Shown: positions 26,010-33,731 of the stretch, piece after piece
Position numbering within the stretch: position 1 is the stretch's first letter
How the letters are laid out: each line of letters opens with the position of its first letter
Source of the DNA: [Clostridium] clostridioforme AGR2157
Lineage (GTDB): Bacteria > Bacillota > Clostridia > Lachnospirales > Lachnospiraceae
Direction: 5' to 3'
DNA length: 44,951 nucleotides
Assembly: GCF_000424325.1 (NCBI RefSeq)
Contig: NZ_AUJR01000041.1
Location: 1 to 44,951, forward strand
Notes under the pieces: model-generated
Told to the model about the DNA's origin: nothing
Database searches by the model: none
What the model saw: only the letters and a program-made list of their open reading frames with translations
Position numbers and translations under genes: made by a program

Positions 26010-27908
26010 ATGATTCATATACTATTCATTGTACCATATCCTGAACTTCGGGAAAAGGTTGAGTATGTCTTAGACAACCATCCTGAAAACAAACGAATTT
26101 CCGCCAACATACAGGTATTGACAGTTGACCAGATTTCACGGATTAATGCAGGAAGCTACGATGCTGTCATCGCCCGGGGGTTCAGTGCTAAACAGCTGAA
26201 AGCCATGCATCCCCAGACTCCCGTTATCGACCTGGCCATTTCCGGTTATGATATCATACGCACGGTAGCTGAATGCCGCAAAGATTTTAATTCCACACAG
26301 ATTGCCATTTGCGGATTTTACGGAAAAATATATGAGGCCTCCGACATATGCAAACTGTTAGGATGCGAAGTGGAAATTTATCCGGCCAGCAATCACAGGG
26401 ACCTGGAAGCCAACATAGACGAGGCCGTCGCCCATGGATGTGACGCGCTAATCGGAGGATACTCCGCTGTAGAGCTGGCTGAAAGACATGGCATCCCATC
26501 CCGCCTGATACGTACCGGAGAGGATACCATCCTTCAGGCAATCAATGAGGCCATACGCACGGTCGAACAGATACAGATCGAACGAATTGTCGCCGAGACC
26601 TATAAGACCATCATATACGCGTCCAAGGACGGCATCCTGTATATTGATTCCTCCGGTACCATACGGGTACGCAACCGGGTGGTCAAAGCCATGAACAACA
26701 ATATCAGCCTGCTGTCAAGGTCTCTGCAGACAACCCTTCCCTATCTCTACAAATCCTTTAGCGAGGTTTTAAAGGGGGGGCAGGAAATAAACGGCAGCAT
26801 TCTTACCATCCCCAAAAGCAACCTTACCGTATCCGCCTCCTTTGTTCCTGTTGTGGTCAATAACAACATTTCCGGCGTCGTGATTACCTTATCTGATATA
26901 ACTGAGATACAGAAGCTGGAAAATCAAATCCGCCGGAGCCTCAGCGAAAAAGGACTCCGTGCAAAATATACCTTTGGCGACATTATTCATAAGAGCGCTG
27001 TCATCGACGCCACCATTGATACGGCGCGCAGATATGCTGCCTCGGATTCCAATGTCATCATTGTGGGAGAAACCGGGACAGGAAAAGAATTGTTTGCACA
27101 GAGCATACACAATGCCAGTCCTCGTAAAAATGGACCTTTTGTCGCCATCAACTGTGCCGCTCTACCGGAAAATCTGCTGGAAAGCGAGCTCTTTGGCTAT
27201 GTGGAGGGCGCCTTTACCGGCAGCGTCAAAGGCGGCAAAATGGGACTCTTTGAACAGGCGCACGGCGGAACCCTGTTTCTGGATGAAATCGATGAATCCC
27301 TTTCCACCCAGACCAAGCTGCTGCGGGTCCTCCAGGAACGTGAGGTCAGAAGAATTGGTGATAACAAGGTCATCTCCATCAATGTCCGCATTATTTCCGC
27401 CACCAATAAAAGCATCAATCAGCTTGCCGGCAAAGAACTGTTCCGCCGTGATTTGATGTACCGCCTGGATGTTCTGAGAATTTTCCTCCCCCCTCTTCGC
27501 CAGAGAGACCGGGACGCGGAACTTCTGTTCCTGCATTTGTTGCGGCAGCGGGGGCAGGAGTGCGGGATACCTGTTCCCGAAATCAATCTTTCGGCCTTAT
27601 CTGTCCTTAATGATTATCCATTTAATGGAAATATAAGGGAACTGCGCAACATTGTAGAGCGCTCTCTGGTAATCTGCTCCGGAAATGCCATCACCAGAGA
27701 TGATTTGCTAAGGGCGCTATATCCCCAGGATTTAGAGGATTCATCTCCGGTTCCTGTCTATACTGCATCTCAGACCTCCAGCGAAGAAAGTTCCATCATA
27801 TGGGCACTTGGAGAATGCGGCGGCAATCAGACCAGGGCTGCCAGGCTGCTGGGTATTAACCGTTCTACACTATGGAGAAAAATGCAGAAATATAATATAA
27901 AAATATAA
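26010..27908 (+). CDS. PrpR-type sigma-54-dependent transcriptional activator
   Basis: 632-aa enhancer-binding protein. Residues 1-185 match the PrpR N-terminal sensing domain (AVIARGFSAKQLK, GYDIIRTV); about 195-310 a PAS-like domain; 320-555 the AAA+ sigma-54 interaction domain with Walker A GETGTGKE, the sigma-contact loop GAFTGS (Ser for the usual Ala), Walker B GGTLFLDEID and arginine finger region FRRDLMYRLDVL; 585-632 a Fis-type helix-turn-helix (GGNQTRAARLLGINRSTLWR). ATG 26010 follows AGGAGGCCCGCT. Divergent from otnK. PrpR-type sensors respond to organic acids or phosphorylated intermediates; the ligand here is probably an intermediate of the tetronate-like pathway. Confidence 0.93.
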   Translation: MIHILFIVPYPELREKVEYVLDNHPENKRISANIQVLTVDQISRINAGSYDAVIARGFSAKQLKAMHPQTPVIDLAISGYDIIRTVAECRKDFNSTQIAICGFYGKIYEASDICKLLGCEVEIYPASNHRDLEANIDEAVAHGCDALIGGYSAVELAERHGIPSRLIRTGEDTILQAINEAIRTVEQIQIERIVAETYKTIIYASKDGILYIDSSGTIRVRNRVVKAMNNNISLLSRSLQTTLPYLYKSFSEVLKGGQEINGSILTIPKSNLTVSASFVPVVVNNNISGVVITLSDITEIQKLENQIRRSLSEKGLRAKYTFGDIIHKSAVIDATIDTARRYAASDSNVIIVGETGTGKELFAQSIHNASPRKNGPFVAINCAALPENLLESELFGYVEGAFTGSVKGGKMGLFEQAHGGTLFLDEIDESLSTQTKLLRVLQEREVRRIGDNKVISINVRIISATNKSINQLAGKELFRRDLMYRLDVLRIFLPPLRQRDRDAELLFLHLLRQRGQECGIPVPEINLSALSVLNDYPFNGNIRELRNIVERSLVICSGNAITRDDLLRALYPQDLEDSSPVPVYTASQTSSEESSIIWALGECGGNQTRAARLLGINRSTLWRKMQKYNIKI

Positions 27909-27917
27909 TTCAATTCA

Positions 27918-27978
27918 TGCAATGGTGTTGCACATTTTGTTGTGATATCGTTGCATTTTTTGCTGTAATACTGTTGCA
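27918..27978. promoter_or_regulatory. Upstream activator sites, three copies at 23-nt steps
   Basis: TGTTGCA at 27926-27932, CGTTGCA at 27949-27955 and TGTTGCA at 27972-27978; starts are 23 nt apart. TGCAATGGTGTTGCA at 27918-27932 is an inverted repeat. They lie about 100 nt before the sigma-54 promoter at 28080. Confidence 0.72.
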
Positions 27979-28079
27979 ATCGCACTCCCCCTCACCCCCC
28001 CGGTGTATTTCTCACTATATCGACCTTTTTCTTGTGTCTTTTATGAAGCTTTTATTATTTTTAGCCGATATCCATATAC

Positions 28080-28097
28080 TTGGCATAATAATTGCTT
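28080..28097 (+). promoter_or_regulatory. Sigma-54 promoter in front of permease remnant
   Basis: TTGGCATAATAATTGCTT: -24 GG at 28082-28083 and -12 GC at 28094-28095, 10 nt apart. The permease coding sequence resumes mid-gene about 30 nt later. Confidence 0.87.
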
Positions 28098-28127
28098 TAA
28101 ACAACTGCATCGAGCAATAGGAACACG

Positions 28128-28697
28128 CCATGCTCCGGCCCTGCCGGGGTGGTCAGTCTCCGGGGTATCCTGTCCTTAAACGACGGTCCATTTCTTACCA
28201 TGATTGCACTGGGCACCACCGGCCTTGCGGAAATTCCAATTCTGTCTCTGGTAGCAGCCATAGTTCCTCTGATTATCGGTATGATTTTGGGCAATCTGGA
28301 TTAAGATTTCAAGGTGCTGTTATCCAACGGATTAGCTATGCTGCTTCCCTTTAACGGCTTTGTGCTGGGAGCCAATACAAGCCTGTTTACTATTGCAAAG
28401 GCCGGTGCCGGCGGTATTGTCCTTGGACTTATAACTGTTTTGTTTACGGGTGTGCTAACTTATTACCTGTACAGCCTGATTCGAAGAAAACCGGATCCCA
28501 TGGGAATGGCCATTGGTACCACCGGAGGCAATGCTGTAGCTGTACCTGCATCCGTTGCCATGGCGGATCCTTCCCTGGAGCCGGTAGTGGGCGTGGCTAC
28601 CGCGCAGGTAGCTGGCGCTGTTGTTATCACAGCCATTCTGACCCCCATTTTGACCGGATTCTTTGCCAGAAGGGCTGCTAAAAGGCAGCAGAAATAA
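28128..28697 (+). pseudogene. 2-keto-3-deoxygluconate-type permease, N-half lost
   Basis: C-terminal half of a KdgT-family sugar-acid:H+ symporter. Homology starts abruptly near 28128 ([20 protein letters not shown]) without start codon or ribosome site, only 30 nt past the sigma-54 promoter. An in-frame TAA at 28302-28304 follows GMILGNLD, where a Glu codon is expected. The rest is open and well conserved (LLPFNGFVLGANTSL, GNAVAVPASVAMADPSLEP) to the stop at 28697. The first ~150 residues were deleted and a nonsense change followed. The former role was import of the sugar acid consumed by this regulon. Confidence 0.85.
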
Positions 28698-28736
28698 TGA
28701 TGAGCTTAATTGCATTGAAAGAAAGTGAGGACTTTT

Positions 28737-29893
28737 ATGGAACGTTATATCATTAAGGCAAACAAAATCATAGCGGGAGATCAGCTGGAAGTCATGGAAA
28801 ACAGCGGGCTTCTGATTGAAAATGGAAAAATCCAAAAAATATACGATAATATCTTTCAAGTTGAAATACCAGAGCAAACAAACGTAATTGATTATGGCGA
28901 TAAGGTAATCATCCCCGGCATGATTGACTGCCACAACCATCTGGCATTAGACGCCAGACTTGAAAATCACCTGGTCAAAATGGAGGACTGCGAGGCAGAG
29001 CAGACCATACGCGCCATTAAAACCATGAAGGACGACCTGGCAGCCGGTGTAACCACCTCCAGATGTCTGGGAGACAGGTTCTATATTGATGTAATATGTA
29101 AAAAGGCGCAGAAGGAAGGACGTATCGCAGGACCGAAGCTGGTTGTCAGCGGCATCGGCATGCGCAGCAGCCATGGGCATGGATATGTAGGAATGCCCCA
29201 TTGCGGCGCGGAAGCTTTCCGCAGGACCTCCAGGGAAAATATCCCCGCGGTGTTGATTTTCTGAAAGTATTCATGACAAAGGTAATCAATGCAACCCCTT
29301 TCATCTATCACTTTTTGACCTTAGAGGAACTGAAGGCAGTGGTGGAAGAAGCAAAAAGCGTGAATATAACCACAGCCTGCCATTGCTCAGGGGGACAGGG
29401 ATTAGACGACTGCCTGACTGCGGGCATTGACTGTCTGGAACATGTGTATTATATCACCCAGCCCCAGGTGGAGCGCGTTAAAAAAGAGGACCGCTGGGTG
29501 GTATATACTCCCAGCTACGCCCTGAACGACCAGCTGTTATTCAAGTTCTCGCCTCATGACAGGGAGGGGAGCCTTCGTGAAAAGGAAATTATCTGCAAGT
29601 GCTTATCCGGCGCCATTGAGGGCGGACTTAAGTTTGGCATTGGCACTGACGGGCTGCATCAGGGTTTGGCGCAGGAAGCATGCTATATCTCTGGTCTGGG
29701 TGCTAAAAACCGGGATGTACTGGCCGGAATCACAATCAACGCGGCTCGGATCTGCGGGGTAGACGGAAACACCGGCTCTATCGCGGAAAGAAAAGCAGCT
29801 GATTTTGCAGTCCTGGAAGGCAATCCGTTAGATGATATCGAAGCTTTAAAGAAGGTTACATCTGTTATCCAGGACGGAACCATTATCTTCTAA
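28737..29893 (+). pseudogene. Amidohydrolase (imidazolonepropionase-like) with frameshift
   Basis: ATG 28737 follows AAGTGAGG. The N-terminal part includes IPGMIDCHNHLALDA (metal-binding HxH) and runs to a stop at 29264. The continuation is in another frame from about 29245 (RGVDFLKVFMTKVIN), with the metal/active-site pieces TTACHCSGGQGLDD and GIGTDGLHQG, ending with the usual GSIAERKAADFAVLEGNPLD at 29893. A one-base change near 29245 would restore an enzyme of about 385 aa with all catalytic blocks, so the lesion is recent or a sequencing error. It lies behind the permease remnant in the sigma-54 operon; a lactonase/amidase role on the regulon substrate is possible. Confidence 0.82.
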
Positions 29894-29941
29894 ATTATTA
29901 GGGGAGCACTGCTTTGCTGTTAAATCTCCCTTTCCATCTGC

Positions 29942-29991
29942 AAAAAGGATGCTGCTGCAAACTGAATTCGCTTTGCAGCAGCATCCTTTTA
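29942..29991. terminator. Bidirectional terminator
   Basis: Perfect 19-bp stem (29943-29961 with 29972-29990), 10-nt loop, with T-runs on both strands. It separates the converging amidohydrolase and oxidoreductase genes. Confidence 0.9.
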
Positions 29992-30032
29992 TTCTGTGTC
30001 ACATCTATATCATGTTAAAGCCTGTGTTACAA

Positions 30033-31403
30033 TCAAAGCTTCAATCCTTCGTTATATAATTCATAAGGAAGGCTTCCTGACAAATCCACCACATTCTTTG
30101 TTATGGGCTGCCCTGCCTTTACATCCTCCAGCAGTGTTGTACCATTTAACAGATAGAATGGAGCCACATTTCCCGCATCCTTAAGTTCCCACAATTCCGG
30201 AACCAGGCCCTCGATGGAATGATGATGTCCCTGGACCTTAAGTACGGTTCCCCTGGGCATGTCCTTCTGAGCCACACCGGTCATAACGGAAACCTGACGG
30301 CATTCAGAGTGGGTACCCAGTCCCAGGATATCTCCTAACAGAATGGATATGGGCGTCTCCAGTCCCATATAATGATAAGGAAGATAGATACATGCATATT
30401 TACCATTACGGCTTACCACATGCCCTTTACTTGTAAGCAGTTCCCATACCGTTTCATTCTCGCATCTGATGATGATGAACTCACCACCTGCAAAACTGGC
30501 CTCATCCGGCGCACGCAGATTGCAGAATACATCTACCACGCCAGTCTTCTTAAGTATGCCGCCATCTTCCTCCGGAATAAAGATATCTGCCAGTTCGCTG
30601 ATCTTTGCAACAGGATAATTCAGACGTCTGTCAGACGGCACCAGCCCGGTGACATTGGACACAAGATTCATCTCGCAAAGGTCGGCGGAAATAACTGCCA
30701 TATATTTTTCTAACAGCTTACGGCGTCCCTCCAATGTCTCACGGCCTTCATAATGCCAGAACTCCTTCAGACCAGGAATATTCTCATGTGGTTTTTCAGG
30801 GCCTTCCATATAAGTGAATTCGTCAGTATCCGGATCCCATACAAAGTCATACTCGCTGGCTTTGCCCGCTGCTATGATCTCTAATCCCAATACTTTTCCC
30901 CAAGAGTAAAGATCCAGAAGGTTTCTTGGCTGATCTCCGTTAACCAGAGAGTATACGGTGCCGTGTTTCTCAGCAATATTATTTAAAATAGGGCCGCACA
31001 CGCTGTCAGTCTCCTTTGAAACCATGTAAACATTGATTCCCTTCTTTAATGCGGCCGCGGATACCTCTGAGCTCACAGCCGTGTTTCCCGTACACTCAAC
31101 CAATGCCGTAATATCGCTTTCCAGAACCAGCCGGTAGTCATTTACAATAAGAACCCCATGGCTGGGAGCGCTCTGGACCTGCTCTTTATTCCCGCATATA
31201 ATAATATCCTCTTTCTTATATCCAAGACCTGTGAGCACCTCTACACATTCGTCCGTATGCCGTGAAGATATCAGCCTCAGTTCCATTAACTCAACCTTTG
31301 GAATTTGTGCCAACAGCGTATAGCCATAGCCGCGGGTTGCACCTATAATTCCTACTTTTGACTTTTTTCCGCCGTTGTTCTTAAATAAACTTGTGTAATC
31401 CAT
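30033..31403 (-). CDS. DXR-like/homoserine-dehydrogenase-like NAD(P) oxidoreductase with SAF domain
   Basis: 456-aa cytosolic oxidoreductase of the COG4091 type. An N-terminal Rossmann fold (KVGIIGATRGYGYTLLAQI, about 15-35), a conserved VECTGNTAVSSEVSAAAL helix, a central DRL-like catalytic domain, and a C-terminal SAF domain (about 370-440, MPRGTVLKVQG). ATG 31403 is chosen for spacing to AAAGGAAA. The family includes the Brucella DXR-like enzyme; other members have no assigned reaction. A sigma-54 promoter and TGTTGCA sites link it to the otnK/otnC regulon, where it could supply the oxidation (or oxidation plus isomerisation) that makes the 3-oxo acid for OtnK. That role is inference. Confidence 0.83.
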   Translation of the reverse strand: MDYTSLFKNNGGKKSKVGIIGATRGYGYTLLAQIPKVELMELRLISSRHTDECVEVLTGLGYKKEDIIICGNKEQVQSAPSHGVLIVNDYRLVLESDITALVECTGNTAVSSEVSAAALKKGINVYMVSKETDSVCGPILNNIAEKHGTVYSLVNGDQPRNLLDLYSWGKVLGLEIIAAGKASEYDFVWDPDTDEFTYMEGPEKPHENIPGLKEFWHYEGRETLEGRRKLLEKYMAVISADLCEMNLVSNVTGLVPSDRRLNYPVAKISELADIFIPEEDGGILKKTGVVDVFCNLRAPDEASFAGGEFIIIRCENETVWELLTSKGHVVSRNGKYACIYLPYHYMGLETPISILLGDILGLGTHSECRQVSVMTGVAQKDMPRGTVLKVQGHHHSIEGLVPELWELKDAGNVAPFYLLNGTTLLEDVKAGQPITKNVVDLSGSLPYELYNEGLKL

Positions 31404-31546
31404 ATCGCGCATTTCCTTTCTGTTTTGTATTTTTCTTTTCACCCTGCCTGTAACAGCCGTTTCTGCCTCATTCTGTCTGAATGTCAAGAGCAGTCTGTGA
31501 TGCTTCAGGTAATGATATGAGTATATTTACTACTACTAAACTATAA

Positions 31547-31564
31547 TAGCAAATATCATGCCAA
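31547..31564 (-). promoter_or_regulatory. Sigma-54 promoter of the DXR-like oxidoreductase
   Basis: Minus strand TTGGCATGATATTTGCTA: -24 GG at 31562-31561, -12 GC at 31550-31549, 10 nt apart. It differs from the otnK promoter at only one position. Confidence 0.88.
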
Positions 31565-31681
31565 AAACAGATTGACGAAAATATAACAGAATTTTTACCC
31601 AAAAAACCAGTAAAATAAGGGCGCTGTCAAAACATAAGAAACATGGTAATATGCTGATTCAATTAAACTTCGTGACATGTA

Positions 31682-31717
31682 TGCAACAAAAACAGTCAAC
31701 AATGCAACAGCGTTGCA
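31682..31717. promoter_or_regulatory. Upstream activator sites
   Basis: TGCAACA at 31682-31688 and 31703-31709; the second is half of the perfect inverted repeat TGCAAC-AGC-GTTGCA (31703-31717). About 120 nt upstream of the sigma-54 promoter; same motif as at otnK and the permease. Confidence 0.7.
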
Positions 31718-31752
31718 ACTGCTGCTAAATGCTCTATTTCTCAGATGTCTTA

Positions 31753-32148
31753 TCATCCAGTCTTTTGGGGACATCTCCCCGCATCATTAGCCACCCCCAC
31801 ATTCTTAGTCACCACCACATCGCTCCCCAGCCCCAGCACGTCCGCCACCACCACCTGTCCAATATGCACCGGTGCCTGGATACGTATTTTTTTTATTTCA
31901 GCGACCACATCAAATATCCTGGATTTTGGGATTGGGTTTGTCAGGCGGACGCCGGCCAGCTCCAGCTCCCCATTCTCCACCAGGACTGATGTGGCAATGT
32001 TTCTCATGGGATTGACCAGTTCCCGGGTCACATAATCCATTCCCTTGGGACACGTGTTTCCGGTTATGGATTCTATTTTGCCGCCGCTCCATTCCGCCTC
32101 GATACGGCAGCCCTGGGGACACATGATGCAGACAAATTCTCGTTTCAT
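31753..32148 (-). CDS. DUF1667 protein
   Basis: 131-aa cysteine-containing protein: CIMCPQGCRIEAEW at the N-terminus and NTCPKGMDYVTRELVNP next, the four-Cys pattern of DUF1667. Such proteins accompany FAD-dependent oxidoreductases in anaerobic glycerol-3-phosphate-type operons and probably bind an iron-sulfur or zinc centre. The start overlaps the FAD-oxidoreductase stop by 4 nt. The last ~10 residues (DAGRCPQKTG) are unlike the family and may come from a deletion removing the true stop. Its partners are broken, so it may be stranded. Confidence 0.85.
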   Translation of the reverse strand: MKREFVCIMCPQGCRIEAEWSGGKIESITGNTCPKGMDYVTRELVNPMRNIATSVLVENGELELAGVRLTNPIPKSRIFDVVAEIKKIRIQAPVHIGQVVVADVLGLGSDVVVTKNVGVANDAGRCPQKTG

Positions 32149-32757
32149 GAAATCCTCACCTCCAGCCCCTGCTCTGTATTCAGCTTATCCGCCCCTATGG
32201 GAATCTGTATCATCTCCGCCGGAATGGCCCGCTTCATCCTCCGCATCCCGATAACCCTGTTTCCCTGAAATACCTCTATGGTACAGTTTTCCCGCGGCTC
32301 CCTAACCCGCAGGGAAAGCTTGAATCCGACGGAGCCGCTTATCCTACGAGGAACTGTATGAGTCACCTGTCCGTCTGTCCTTATCTCCAGGGGACAGTAG
32401 GCAAATGGCCTGACCTGATATACCGGACCACGCCATCCGCCAGACTCTCCGCCTCCAGGGATACGAAATCCACCAGGTCGTGGACCTGGAGAACATTACC
32501 GGCGGCAAAGATTCCCTCCACGCTGGTCTGGTAATGTTCATCCACCACGGCTCCCCTGCTGCGCTCATCCAGCACTACGCCTGCTCCCAGAGATAACTCA
32601 TTCTCCGGTATCAGGCCTACGGAGAGAATCAACGTATCACAGGCATACTCCTTTTCCGTCCCCGGAATAGGGCGCATGTTCCGGTCCACCTGTGACACCG
32701 CCACGGATTCCAGGCGCTCTATCCCCCTTATGTCCGTGACTGTATGGCTAAGATACA
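32145..32757 (-). pseudogene. FAD-dependent oxidoreductase, C-terminal remnant
   Basis: The minus-strand frame 32381-32704, with upstream continuation, reads RGIERLESVAVSQVD, DTLILSVGLIPENELSLGAG, VEGIFAAGNVLQVHDLVD: the C-terminal FAD/NAD domain of a pyridine nucleotide-disulfide oxidoreductase of the glycerol-3-phosphate operon type. A one-base lesion near 32398 shifts the frame, and the tail continues to 32145. The N-terminal half, with the dinucleotide-binding GxGxxG, is missing; the left junction at about 32757 joins a GntR fragment. Confidence 0.8.
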
Positions 32758-32950
32758 GCCATGGAGGCCATGCGGGGCTCTATCATCAGTCGTACCTGGA
32801 GCAAATCCCTGACCATTTTCCGCTTATCGCACACAAGGGACAGTCCCAGCGGATCCTCTGTCAGCCCCAGCTTCGCAGACACAAAGGTCCCGGCCCCCCG
32901 GCGCCGCCGGTCTGCCGCTGTTTCCAAAAGAAGGTCAATATCCCCGCATG
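32758..32950 (-). pseudogene. FadR/GntR-type repressor fragment
   Basis: Minus-strand translation gives RRRGAGTFVSAKLGLTED (wing of the GntR helix-turn-helix), then KRKMVRDLLQVRLMIEPRMA, the first helix of the FCD effector domain, after which it runs into the oxidoreductase remnant. No start codon can be assigned; the N-terminal helices are not in frame. Confidence 0.6.
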
Positions 32951-33027
32951 AGCATCCGACAATGGTTCATATGTATTGGATGACTTGGATTCCTGCTTTT
33001 TTCTCAGATAAGATGTCAGCTTCTCAG

Positions 33028-33573
33028 CTATTTTTTCGCCCGGCATACAGCTCCCCCTGTCTCATCCCTGTCACTGCTTTGGGCAGAGAGCAAATAGTCG
33101 ATAATGCGGATATCATGCTTATCCACTTCCCTGAATTCATATCCTGTATGGAATATCTTCTGCCCCTTTGCCGAGATACACGGTATGGTCCTGCCCTCAA
33201 AGACCGCGCTTCCAAAATAATCCGCCTCAAATTCATACCATCCGCCTTCCAGGTCCGCCTGCTTTGCAGTTCCATCCTCGTTGATTACAAATGGATGGAT
33301 ATCCACATAACTCAGCTCCGGGTGGCAGAGTTCAATCCGCACCGGGCGCCAGTCCGTCGTGATTTCATACCCATGGGAAACCAATGTGCGGAGCAATGCG
33401 TCTGTATACCGGGCATCAAAGTTAATATCCACGTCCCTGTGCTCCCTGGTCTGTTTCCCAAGCAGCACATCCACACCCCAGCCGCCGTCCAGCCAGTACC
33501 GCATGCCAGATGTCTCCATCAGGTCCAATACTTTCAATAAATCTGCCTTTGTTACTGTCTCTTTTTTTATCAT
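33028..33573 (-). CDS. Lincosamide/aminoglycoside nucleotidyltransferase-like protein
   Basis: 181-aa nucleotidyltransferase-fold protein (PF10706, Lnu(A)-like). The core YWLDGGWGVDVLLGKQTREH followed by RDVDINFDA holds the GGW motif and the two metal-binding Asp; SYVDIHPFV and PCISAKGQKIFHTGYE follow as in LnuA. ATG 33573 follows GGCGGAG. Relatives adenylylate lincomycin/clindamycin, but many chromosomal homologues have untested activity, so resistance should not be assumed. The last ~10 residues may be altered by the junction with the downstream remnant. It stands alone. Confidence 0.85.
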   Translation of the reverse strand: MIKKETVTKADLLKVLDLMETSGMRYWLDGGWGVDVLLGKQTREHRDVDINFDARYTDALLRTLVSHGYEITTDWRPVRIELCHPELSYVDIHPFVINEDGTAKQADLEGGWYEFEADYFGSAVFEGRTIPCISAKGQKIFHTGYEFREVDKHDIRIIDYLLSAQSSDRDETGGAVCRAKK

Positions 33574-33731
33574 AAAATCTCCGCCTTTCCCCATAAACTG
33601 CTCATCTGATGCTTTCTGTCACTGCATCAAGTTTACCATATTTCTCCCCTCATATCTACCCGGTTCAGCAGCTGAAACGGAGGAGAAATGGAAACCGGGA
33701 GAACCCATCGGACCTCCCGGCATTCCAGATA

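Noticed and set aside
25926-27978. TGTTGCA repeats as a CRISPR-like or mobile repeat array
   Set aside because: Units are only 7 nt with two to three copies per site, positioned upstream of sigma-54 promoters; operator sites are the better reading.
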